Shown: positions 23,768 through 31,461 of the stretch, piece by piece | Numbering within the stretch: position 1 is the first letter of the stretch | How the letters are laid out: every line of letters begins with the position of its first letter | DNA from: Chryseomicrobium aureum | Lineage (GTDB): Bacteria; Bacillota; Bacilli; Bacillales_A; Planococcaceae | DNA: 64,000 bases | Reading direction: 5' to 3' | NCBI RefSeq assembly: GCF_016909155.1 | Contig: NZ_JAFBFG010000006.1 | Span: forward strand, 1-64,000 | Made by a program: the position numbers and the translations under genes | Notes under the pieces: model-generated | What the model saw: only the letters and a program-made list of their open reading frames with translations | Told to the model about the DNA's origin: nothing | The model's database searches: none

Positions 23768-24332
23768 TTTTGGTTCTGATGAATCTTATTTGTTACAACA
23801 TAATTTGTTGGGAATTGATGATTTAAGTGAGTTTCAATTAGCGGAGCAATATGTGTTTACAGTTAGGGCACTTCAAATTGCACAAGGAGTTTACAAAATT
23901 AGAGATTTTAAAATGGATGATTTATGTGCACTCCACAAACATTTATTTCAAGACATTTACTCTTTTGCAGGTGAGGTTCGAAGTGTACAGTTAACCAAAG
24001 GCAATACTAGATTTTGTCAATTTCAATATATCGATTCCTATGGAGCTTCAATTATAGGCGAATTAGCGTTAGAGAAAGATTGGAATACAATTGAGTTTGC
24101 CTCAGAGAAACTCGCTTATTATAAAAGTGAGTTAAATATGCTTCATCCATTTCGAGAGGGAAACGGTAGAACCCTTCGTATCTTTATTAGAGAATTAGAA
24201 AAAACAAAAGGATATGATTGGGATTTTGAGAAAATGGACAAAGAAGATTATATGAATGCAATGATTAGAGCAACATCAGACTCAACAGAACTTAAAAGGA
24301 TTTTTTTAAATACACTTCATCTACAGACCTGA
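23754..24332 (+). CDS. fic: Fic/DOC-family AMP-transferase toxin
   Basis: 192 residues. HPFREGNGRTLRIFIREL near residue 132 is the canonical Fic motif HPFx[D/E]GNGRxxR with catalytic His and anion-binding loop. The flap region (VRSVQLTKGNTRFC) precedes it. Such enzymes AMP-ylate a Ser/Thr/Tyr of a target protein, for class I toxins often a topoisomerase. It overlaps its small upstream partner. There is no inhibitory helix within the Fic protein itself, which fits a class I, externally inhibited enzyme. Confidence 0.9.
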   Translation: MEKYNFGSDESYLLQHNLLGIDDLSEFQLAEQYVFTVRALQIAQGVYKIRDFKMDDLCALHKHLFQDIYSFAGEVRSVQLTKGNTRFCQFQYIDSYGASIIGELALEKDWNTIEFASEKLAYYKSELNMLHPFREGNGRTLRIFIRELEKTKGYDWDFEKMDKEDYMNAMIRATSDSTELKRIFLNTLHLQT

Positions 24333-24389
24333 ATTGATTTCGATCGATTTCGGTCTTTATTTAATTTTAAATACAAGGGGAGATTTTGT

Positions 24390-24875
24390 GTGCAGACGAT
24401 TTATTTAGCAGGGGGATGCCTATGGGGCGTACAAGCATTTGTAAAGACGTTGCCAGGGGTTGTCTCGACTGAAGCGGGAAGAGCAAATGGAACATCTAAA
24501 ACGTTAGACGGGGAATATGACGGATATGCGGAATGTGTAAAAACGACTTTTCATCCAGATGTGGTATCTGTCGAGGAGTTGATGGGCTATCTTTTTGAAA
24601 TCATTGATCCGTATAGTATCAATAAACAAGGGGAAGATGTTGGAGAGAAGTACCGAACTGGGGTGTATAGTATAGACCCAAAACATTTAGAGCAGGCCAA
24701 GGCGTTCATCAAGAAACGTGAAGATGCGGGCCGAATTGCTGTAGAAGTTCTGCCGCTTATCAATTATGTACGTAGTGCTGAAGAACACCAAGACCGTCTT
24801 GCTCGCTGTCCGGATGATTACTGCCACATTCCCCAGCAGTTGCTGACAAAATACAAATCGAACGTGCTTACATGA
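24390..24875 (+). CDS. msrA: Peptide-methionine (S)-S-oxide reductase
   Basis: 161 residues. AGGCLWGVQAF near residue 8 carries the MsrA catalytic Cys (GCFW-type motif with Leu for Phe), and DPYSINKQGEDVGEKYRTGVY near 73 is the substrate-binding region. C-terminal Cys residues (ARCPDDYCH) may act as resolving Cys. It repairs oxidised methionine in proteins. The start is GTG 24390 after AGGGGAG. The GCLW variant belongs to a less common MsrA subgroup. Confidence 0.87.
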   Translation: MQTIYLAGGCLWGVQAFVKTLPGVVSTEAGRANGTSKTLDGEYDGYAECVKTTFHPDVVSVEELMGYLFEIIDPYSINKQGEDVGEKYRTGVYSIDPKHLEQAKAFIKKREDAGRIAVEVLPLINYVRSAEEHQDRLARCPDDYCHIPQQLLTKYKSNVLT

Positions 24876-24881
24876 GACGAG

Positions 24882-24918
24882 CCTCCTTTCTGTATTTAGA
24901 AAGGAAGCTCTTTTTTAT
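24882..24918 (+). terminator. Terminator of msrA
   Basis: GAGCCTCCTTTCT/AGAAAGGAAGCTC stem followed by T6. Confidence 0.85.
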
Positions 24919-25137
24919 TAGATAGCTTGTTCACATCTAGGAAATCAAAATAATGCTTTTTAAAGAATTTTTAATAAAACTAATAAAAAACTATCCGCGT
25001 CGTACCAACAAAGCAACCGCTTACATAGTCAGACTACTAAAAAAATTAGTAAAATTACTATTGACGACAAAACTTTGATGCTTTAGACTGTGAAACAGTT
25101 AGCAAGACGAACGAAATTCAAAACTACATACCAGCAA

Positions 25138-25299
25138 TTCTTATCACGAGAGACGGAGGGACAGGCCCTGTGAAGTCTCGGCAAAGCGCGCATGCGTCAG
25201 TGCCAAATCCTGCAAGTGTCCACCACTTGAGAGATAAGACTGAGAGGCTTTTTCAAGGCTTTCATTTCTTATGTTCTTAAGAGATGAAGGTCTTTTTTT
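25138..25299 (+). promoter_or_regulatory. SAM-I riboswitch (S-box) of metNIQ
   Basis: Highly conserved S-box core: TTCTTATCACGAGAGACGGA at the P1/P2 start, GGGACAGGCCCTGTGAAGTC, TCGGCAA, then GTGCCAAATCCTGCAA and GAGAGATAAGA closing P1. It is followed by a terminator (AAGGCTTTCATTTCTT/AAGAGATGAAGGTCTT plus T7, ending 25299). Binding of S-adenosylmethionine should cause termination before metN. Confidence 0.96.
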
Positions 25300-25332
25300 A
25301 TGCACTCTAGCAAGAAAGTAGGGAAGTCCACC

Positions 25333-26358
25333 ATGATTACATTCCAAAACGTATCCAAAACATTCAAAGTCGGAAAGCGTGATGTGTACGCGGTCCAAAA
25401 CGTCACGCTCGACGTCAAAAAGGGCGACATCTTCGGCATCATCGGGTTTAGTGGAGCCGGCAAGAGCACGCTCCTTCGCCTCGTGAACCTTCTAGAGAAG
25501 CCGACGAGTGGCGTCATCAAAATCAATGATACCGACATCACATCTCTAAAAGCCAAACAACTTCGCTTGCAACGCCGACGTATCGGGATGATCTTTCAGA
25601 ACTTTAACTTGTTCACATCCCGCACTGTCGCAGGGAATGTTGCCTATCCGTTGAAACTTGAAGGCACGCCAAAAGCGGAAATCGCAAGACGCACAAAAGA
25701 GTTACTTGAATTCGTTGGCCTATCTGATAAAGCAGATAACTATCCTGAGCAACTCTCGGGGGGGCAAAAGCAGCGGGTTGGGATTGCGCGAGCTCTTGCA
25801 ACGAACCCGGAAATCCTAATTTGCGACGAAGCAACGTCCGCACTTGATCCGGAAACGACAGAGGACATCTTGAAACTTTTGAAGCGCGTCAATCAAGAAT
25901 TCGGCATCACAGTGCTCTTGATTACACACGAGATGAACGTCATTTCAACCATTTGCAACCGAGTGGCGATTATGGAAAACGGACACGTCATCGAGCACGG
26001 GGAAGTCTTCGATGTCTTCACAAACCCGTCCCATCCGACGACAAAACGGTTTATCCAGTCGGTCAATAAAGACCTTCCTTCTCAAGAATTGCTAAAAGAA
26101 TGGCGAGCAGCGGGAGATGAGCACATCTACCAAGTAACGTTTACTGGAAGTGCGACAAGTCAGCCGCTTCTTTCAAAAATCTCACAGCAACACAATGTCC
26201 ACTTTAACGTTGTGTACGGCGCTGTTCGAGAAATCCAAAATCAGTTGCTAGGAAACCTGGTCGTTTCCTTCAAAGGAGAGACGACCGCGATTCAAAACGT
26301 GATCCGTGAACTAGCAGATGTTGTCGACATCAAGGAGGTGATCATCCATGAAAGTTGA
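25333..26358 (+). CDS. metN: Methionine ABC transporter, ATP-binding protein
   Basis: 341 residues, same length as Bacillus MetN. GFSGAGKSTLLR (Walker A), QLSGGQKQRVGIARAL (signature), LICDEATSALDP (Walker B), TH switch His. The C-terminal 95 residues form the NIL regulatory domain, which senses methionine. It energises import of methionine by MetNIQ at the membrane. ATG 25333 is used; an in-frame ATG at 25300 lies within the riboswitch terminator tail. Overlaps metI by 11 bases. Confidence 0.95.
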   Translation: MITFQNVSKTFKVGKRDVYAVQNVTLDVKKGDIFGIIGFSGAGKSTLLRLVNLLEKPTSGVIKINDTDITSLKAKQLRLQRRRIGMIFQNFNLFTSRTVAGNVAYPLKLEGTPKAEIARRTKELLEFVGLSDKADNYPEQLSGGQKQRVGIARALATNPEILICDEATSALDPETTEDILKLLKRVNQEFGITVLLITHEMNVISTICNRVAIMENGHVIEHGEVFDVFTNPSHPTTKRFIQSVNKDLPSQELLKEWRAAGDEHIYQVTFTGSATSQPLLSKISQQHNVHFNVVYGAVREIQNQLLGNLVVSFKGETTAIQNVIRELADVVDIKEVIIHES

Positions 26359-27010
26359 GTGGAGTACATTTTATCAGCGCATCATAGAAGCAACCGGCGA
26401 GACGATTACGATGGTCATCCTGACTCTGATTCTCGGTTCGATTTTAGGCGTCTTGGTGGGACTCGCTTTATTCGTCTCTCGCCAAGGCAATATCTTAGAA
26501 AATCGCTTGTTATACGGCCTTCTCAACTTACTCATCAATGTGATTCGGCCGATTCCATTTATCGTGTTCCTCGTATTCTTGATGCCAGTGACGCGCCTCG
26601 TGATGGGTACGACAATTGGTGTAGGAGCTGCTGTATTCCCGATGGCCATCATGGCAACATTCAGTGTTGCGCGTATCGTCGAACAGAACTTACTGAGTAT
26701 CGACCCAGGTGTTATTGAAGCAGCGAAAGCAATGGGGGCGAGCCCATTCCAAATCGTCTTTACCGTTTTAATTCCGGAAGCGCTTGGACCACTGATTCTT
26801 GGTCTCACGTTTGTGACAGTCAGCTTGATCGATTTCTCGGCAGTGGCCGGATATGTCGGTGGTGGTGGTCTCGGGCACATCGCGATTACATACGGCTACC
26901 AACGTTTTGATACGAGCGTCATGGTCGTGACGGTGATTATCTTGATTCTTCTGGTGCAACTCGCCCAGTGGCTTGGCAATACATTATCCAAAAAAATTAT
27001 GAGACGATAG
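26348..27010 (+). CDS. metI: Methionine ABC transporter, permease
   Basis: 220 residues, five or six membrane helices. The EAA loop (EAAKAMGASPFQIVFTVLIPEALG) that contacts MetN is clear near residues 123-146. AAGGAGGTGAT precedes ATG 26348, inside the end of metN. Forms the channel of the methionine/methionine sulfoxide importer. Called metP in B. subtilis. Confidence 0.95.
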   Translation: MKVEWSTFYQRIIEATGETITMVILTLILGSILGVLVGLALFVSRQGNILENRLLYGLLNLLINVIRPIPFIVFLVFLMPVTRLVMGTTIGVGAAVFPMAIMATFSVARIVEQNLLSIDPGVIEAAKAMGASPFQIVFTVLIPEALGPLILGLTFVTVSLIDFSAVAGYVGGGGLGHIAITYGYQRFDTSVMVVTVIILILLVQLAQWLGNTLSKKIMRR

Positions 27011-27022
27011 GAGATTAAAAAA

Positions 27023-27883
27023 ATGAAACGACTAAAACTTGCAGCACTTGCTGCCACAGCTGCTCTAACACTTGCAGCTTGTAACTCAGCCGATGGGTCA
27101 GAAGAGACAATCAAAATTGGGGTGAACGGTGCGGATAGCCCGCAATGGCCGGTAATCGTAGAACTTGCAAAAGAGGAAGGCATTGATTTAGAAGTAGTAG
27201 AATTCACAGATTACATCATGCCGAACAAAGCGCTTGCAGCAGGGGACATTGATTTGAACGCGTTCCAGACGATCTCGTTCTTCTCAAACTTTGTGGCGGA
27301 ATCTGGGGAAGACTTGGCACCTGTTGGTACAACCGTATTTGCGCCACTTGGTGTGTATTCAGATAAAATCGAGTCACTAGATGAATTGCAAAAAGGTGAT
27401 CAAGTCGCCATTCCAAATGATGCATCAACACTTCCACGCGCACTGAACCTTCTGCAAGAAGCAGGTGTGATTGAATTAGCTGACGATTTTGGGATCACTG
27501 GAGACTTAGACAAAATCACATCAAACCCGTTAGAGCTTGAATTTGTCGCTATGGAACCCCAACAGACAGCACGTGTTCTTCCGGACGTTGCCATTGCCTT
27601 AATCAACAATGGTGTGGCCGTACAAGCAGGTCTTATTCCAGCTGAAGACGCTGTTGTGTATGAAGATACAGAATCCGAGTCCATCGAGCCGTACATCAAT
27701 ATCATCGCATCTCGTGCAGATGAAGCAGACAACGAAAACTACTTAAAGATTGTTGAATTGTATCAGCATCCTGAAGTAGAAGAAGCGATCAACAAAGAGT
27801 TCAAAGGTAGCATGTTCATCATCCGCAAGACGGCGGAAGAGACGCAAGCGATGTTTGACAAAATGAACACCTATTTCCAATAA
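27023..27883 (+). CDS. metQ: Methionine-binding lipoprotein
   Basis: 286 residues. The signal peptide ends in the lipobox LAAC near residue 20, for lipid anchoring outside the membrane. The NlpA/MetQ family sequence follows (IKIGVNGADSPQWPVI, DYIMPNKALAAGDIDLNAFQ). It delivers methionine to MetNI. TAGGAG precedes ATG 27023; end of the S-box operon, with a terminator directly after it. Confidence 0.95.
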   Translation: MKRLKLAALAATAALTLAACNSADGSEETIKIGVNGADSPQWPVIVELAKEEGIDLEVVEFTDYIMPNKALAAGDIDLNAFQTISFFSNFVAESGEDLAPVGTTVFAPLGVYSDKIESLDELQKGDQVAIPNDASTLPRALNLLQEAGVIELADDFGITGDLDKITSNPLELEFVAMEPQQTARVLPDVAIALINNGVAVQAGLIPAEDAVVYEDTESESIEPYINIIASRADEADNENYLKIVELYQHPEVEEAINKEFKGSMFIIRKTAEETQAMFDKMNTYFQ

Positions 27884-27888
27884 GGGCA

Positions 27889-27936
27889 CCCACCCACTGC
27901 AGCTTTGACCCCCTTAGCTGTGGTGGGTTTTTTTTT
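27889..27936. terminator. Terminator of metNIQ
   Basis: CCCACC..ACTGCAGCT pairs with AGCTGTGGTGGG, followed by T9. The A-run on the other side also overlaps the end of the truncated HTH gene on the minus strand. Confidence 0.8.
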
Positions 27937-28045
27937 AAACTTTAGCAATCAAACTAATCGTCTGTCGCGTAATGCCTGTCTTCCTGGCAAGATCCGTCTG
28001 AGTGATGTTGGCAGAAAGACGAGCAAGCTTTACATTGTTTTTCAT
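27935..28045 (-). CDS. Truncated XRE-type HTH protein
   Basis: 36 residues from ATG 28045 (AAGGAG upstream): MKNNVKLARLSANITQTDLA then RKTGITRQTISLIAKV. This matches the N-terminal HTH of small XRE regulators of the YgzD/YozG kind, which normally continue (SLIEKGKY...) to about 65-70 residues. The frame stops as it runs into the metQ terminator T-run, so the C-terminal third is missing. It may still bind DNA as a mini-repressor or be a remnant. Confidence 0.65.
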   Translation of the reverse strand: MKNNVKLARLSANITQTDLARKTGITRQTISLIAKV

Positions 28046-28174
28046 AGAATCTCCTTAATCAATGTAATATATATTCCATTTGTAATTTATTTGTTACATT
28101 CTAATCGAGTAGATGTCAATTCTCATTGACAACTTATTACCAAGTAATTCGTATAGATACAAGAGGTGATTGGG

Positions 28175-28588
28175 ATGAACGAGTTAATTAATCAAACAGA
28201 TGAGCAAATTGAACAGACACGCGCGATTTACAAAAGCTTGCCGAGCGCACTGACGTCCTGTGACTGTCTATATTGCCAAAATTATATCGCGTGTATTCCA
28301 TCCTTTCCGGAGTGGATTCAAAAGCTTACTGATCACTACGGATTAGACCTAACAAAGGCTGCAGAAATCATGGCGCTGGATTCAAAGAACGACCTGCGTC
28401 AATTTTTCGCAATTTATCACGTGATTGGCTCAGCCTCTCCCGTGAAGTATGAGCAGCAAGATGCAACGGTTTTCATTGAAACAGAGGAGTTCGATTTTGT
28501 GCCCGACGTATTTCCAGAACCGATTGTTCAAGTCATGATTGAACTATGGCTTCCGTGGGTAGTTGAACCGCTCGACGAACAAGGGTAA
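28175..28588 (+). CDS. Hypothetical protein with CxCxxC cluster
   Basis: 137 residues from ATG 28175 (GAGGTGATTGGG upstream). A short cysteine cluster CDCLYCQNYIAC near residue 30 suggests metal binding; the C-terminal part is acidic (FIETEEFDFVPDVFPEP). No family recognised. First of three closely spaced rightward genes. Confidence 0.7.
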   Translation: MNELINQTDEQIEQTRAIYKSLPSALTSCDCLYCQNYIACIPSFPEWIQKLTDHYGLDLTKAAEIMALDSKNDLRQFFAIYHVIGSASPVKYEQQDATVFIETEEFDFVPDVFPEPIVQVMIELWLPWVVEPLDEQG

Positions 28589-28619
28589 AGTGAAAGAAAC
28601 GAATGGGAGGCGAAAGGAA

Positions 28620-29183
28620 ATGGTAAACCACGAACTAACGCAGGACCAACAACGTGAACTTTTGGCAGCATTAAAGGCTCGGTTTGAGAAGAACCGGGGA
28701 CGACATAAGGGAGTCATTGAATGGGAGGACGTCGAGAAAAAATTAAACGCAAATTCAAAGGCACTCTGGTCACTTTCAGAAATGGAAGCGACCGGCGGCG
28801 AGCCGGACGTCGTGCGATTTGACGCTGTCAAAGAGCAGTATCATTTTTATGATTGCGCAAAAGAAAGTCCGAAAGAGCGACGTAGCGTATGTTTTGATCA
28901 AGTGGCTCGCGAAGGGCGCAAGAAGTTCCCTCCAGAGACGTCAGCACTTGAGATGGCAGAACTCATGGGCATTGAGCTTTTGACAGAAGAAGAATATCGC
29001 TATTTGCAGACGCTTGGAGAATTTGATTTGAAGACATCCAGCTGGATTGCAACACCATCTGAGATTCGTGAACGTGGAGGCGCTTTGTTCGGGGACCGCC
29101 GCTACAACACAGTATTTGCTTACCACAATGGGGCCGATTCGTACTACGCTTCGCGAGGGTGGCGTGGTGTACTAAAAGTTTAG
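28620..29183 (+). CDS. DUF4256 protein
   Basis: 187 residues. The conserved blocks of DUF4256 are present: RFEKNRGRHKGVIEW near 16, MEATGGEPDVV near 57, FYDCAKESPKERRS near 78, EFDLKTSSWIATPSEIR near 140, and the C-terminal DRRYNTVFAYHNGADSYYASRG. Function is unknown; it is widespread in diverse bacteria as a single soluble protein. ATG 28620 has AAAGGA and GGGAGG upstream. Confidence 0.85.
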   Translation: MVNHELTQDQQRELLAALKARFEKNRGRHKGVIEWEDVEKKLNANSKALWSLSEMEATGGEPDVVRFDAVKEQYHFYDCAKESPKERRSVCFDQVAREGRKKFPPETSALEMAELMGIELLTEEEYRYLQTLGEFDLKTSSWIATPSEIRERGGALFGDRRYNTVFAYHNGADSYYASRGWRGVLKV

Positions 29184-29200
29184 TGAGAAGGAGAGGACCT

Positions 29201-29758
29201 ATGAATAAAGCACAACAGATGGACCAATTACTTGCAGAGCAAGAACTAACTGTAGAGACGGTGTTTCAAGTCGTACACGAAGTATTTGGCTTTGATTTAG
29301 ACAAAGTGCCTCTAGTGCATTCAACAAATCATTCTTCACGAGAAGTTGTAGCAGAAAAGCTTATTCAACAAGATGCTAAGCCTACAGGGCAACAAATCAG
29401 AGAGTTTATTAATGAACTGTTTAGTGTAAATTTGGAGGCACTCTCTGCACTTGAAGGAGCTGGACTGTCCTTGTATGCGAAAGGTCGTTGGGTGATTGAG
29501 GAACCAACAGATTGCTTTGTTATTTATTCAGAAATTGGGGACCAGATTACGCGTGTGTTCACAACAACTTATTACGCCCATACTACTGGTACTTCTTCAG
29601 CTCCTATTGCACTTCAAGAGACACTCCAAAGAATGGGATACACAGCGGACACAACAGCAAGTAGCTTCTATTTTGAAAGTGATACAGCTGTTCCAGATGC
29701 TTTCAAAGGGCAGACAATCGGAGCAGTGCTCCAAAACATGCCGAAAGTACATAGCTAA
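29201..29758 (+). CDS. Hypothetical protein, 185 residues
   Basis: Soluble, mildly acidic, no membrane segment. ATG 29201 follows GAGAAGGAGAGG and lies 17 bases after the DUF4256 gene, so the two are likely cotranscribed. No family recognised. Confidence 0.7.
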   Translation: MNKAQQMDQLLAEQELTVETVFQVVHEVFGFDLDKVPLVHSTNHSSREVVAEKLIQQDAKPTGQQIREFINELFSVNLEALSALEGAGLSLYAKGRWVIEEPTDCFVIYSEIGDQITRVFTTTYYAHTTGTSSAPIALQETLQRMGYTADTTASSFYFESDTAVPDAFKGQTIGAVLQNMPKVHS

Positions 29759-29763
29759 ACATA

Positions 29764-29799
29764 AAATCCCTGACTCAGCGAAGAGTCAGGGATTTTTAC
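29764..29799. terminator. Bidirectional terminator
   Basis: AAATCCCTGACTC/GAGTCAGGGATTT with an 8-nt loop, between convergent genes. Confidence 0.9.
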
Positions 29800-29805
29800 A
29801 TAAAT

Positions 29806-31449
29806 TTATTTACCGAAAGAAGACAAGAACTTCACGCGGTCACCCATGGGTGGAGTGCTATTGTCTTGTAAAAAGACTTCAAGCACTGCAGGCCCTCCGT
29901 GATTCAACAGTTCATTCACTTTATCAGGTGTAAAGTCGGCCATCTCTGTCACACGGTGACTTGGAATACCCATTGCAGCTGCCATTGCACTGATGTTCAC
30001 AGGCTCTTGTTCAAATGACGTATGCGTACGTTTGAACTGCAGGTTGTGCCCGTGATACACCATACCAAGGCGTGCATTGTTCATGATGACAAACAAAATT
30101 GGCAAGTTGTGTTCTTTTGCCGTCAACAATTCCATTCCGTGCATGAAGAAGCAACCGTCACCAGTGATGCAGACGACAGGACGTTCCGGTTCTGCAAGCT
30201 TTGAGCCGATTGCCGAGCCGATTCCGCTTCCCATCGCACCAAAGTGAACATTAATTTCATACGTATAGGACTCTTTTACTTGATGGTGATTGATCATATA
30301 AGACATGAATTCGCCGATATCGATTGTGTAGCGTGTCGATGCAGGGAGTGCTTCTTGAAGAGCAATCAACACGTTCTTTGTCGTGTAGTCGTCTCCTCCT
30401 GTTGATGGGGCTTGCTTGTTCACAGATAAACTAGTTGTACTATCTTGTTTCTTCGCTTTTACAGCTTCCACAAGAGCAGGAACACTTAATGTGATATCCC
30501 CGAGCAAAGCTTCGTCGACTTCATACTTACGATTGAAAACCGACGCATCAAAATCGAGTTGGACAGTGAAACGGTCTGCAGTAATGGATGCATTGTAATT
30601 GTTCGTCGCGGTCTCACCAAGGCTTGACCCGATGATCAGTGCGACATTGCGTGCATTTCCTGAAGCAACTAGCTCAGAAGCCGCTTCATGTCCTGCAAAA
30701 CCGTACACACCAACTAGAAGTGGGTGATCCGTTGGAATATAGCCTTTTGCTTGAGGAGTCGTCACGATTGGCCAACCCAGTGTTTCCGCAAGCTCAAGTA
30801 CAGAATCAACAGCCCCACGGATCCCTTGTCCAGCCAAGATATAGCCAGTATCACGTGCAATCAATTCATCTGCCACGCGAGCTAAAGTCTCTGCCTCTGG
30901 TGTAATCAAACTGCGTTTTGCAGGAGCAGGAAGTGTCGCGTCTGGAACTTGCTGGTGCTGCACATCGATTGGAAGTGCTACGTGTACAGGACCAGGTACA
31001 CCAGAAAGTGCGATTTCTACAGCTTTTGTGATTTCAGCTACGACATCTTTCACATCGTTTACAGCTACACTATATTTTGTGACAGGTTGGAAGATAGGAG
31101 CAGCATCCAATTCCTGCGAAGCATTTAAACCGATTGTACTGACGGGAACGGCACCTGTTAAAAACACAACAGGCAGGTGTTCGCGCATCGCATTCGCCGC
31201 ACCCGTCACGAGGTTTGTTCCACCTGGACCACTACATGCAATGGCGACACTTAAATGATTCGTATACTTTGCGTAAGCGGCAGCCATGTACCCGGCAGCG
31301 CCTTCGTGTTTTGTGACGACTGGCGTGATGTCATCCATTTGTGTCAACTCATCAAAGAAGGCATTGACCGAACCGGCCGGTATTCCAAAGATGTGGTTAA
31401 CCCCATTTTGTTTCAAATACTCTAATACGAGACGTGCTGCTTTCATCAT
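29806..31449 (-). CDS. Thiamine-diphosphate enzyme, acetolactate-synthase-like
   Basis: About 547 residues. N-terminal Pyr domain with catalytic Glu (TKHEGAAGYMAAAYA near 46), central Rossmann-like domain, and C-terminal PP domain with the TDP/Mg motif GDGCFFMHGMELLTA then NNARLGM. The overall form is that of acetolactate synthase or related pyruvate-decarboxylating enzymes; the substrate is not certain. The start is ATG 31449 or 31446 (GAGGAG upstream). It is 12 bases after the cyclic-di-GMP protein, so the two are translationally linked. Confidence 0.85.
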   Translation of the reverse strand: MMKAARLVLEYLKQNGVNHIFGIPAGSVNAFFDELTQMDDITPVVTKHEGAAGYMAAAYAKYTNHLSVAIACSGPGGTNLVTGAANAMREHLPVVFLTGAVPVSTIGLNASQELDAAPIFQPVTKYSVAVNDVKDVVAEITKAVEIALSGVPGPVHVALPIDVQHQQVPDATLPAPAKRSLITPEAETLARVADELIARDTGYILAGQGIRGAVDSVLELAETLGWPIVTTPQAKGYIPTDHPLLVGVYGFAGHEAASELVASGNARNVALIIGSSLGETATNNYNASITADRFTVQLDFDASVFNRKYEVDEALLGDITLSVPALVEAVKAKKQDSTTSLSVNKQAPSTGGDDYTTKNVLIALQEALPASTRYTIDIGEFMSYMINHHQVKESYTYEINVHFGAMGSGIGSAIGSKLAEPERPVVCITGDGCFFMHGMELLTAKEHNLPILFVIMNNARLGMVYHGHNLQFKRTHTSFEQEPVNISAMAAAMGIPSHRVTEMADFTPDKVNELLNHGGPAVLEVFLQDNSTPPMGDRVKFLSSFGK

Positions 31450-31461
31450 CGATCTCCTCAC

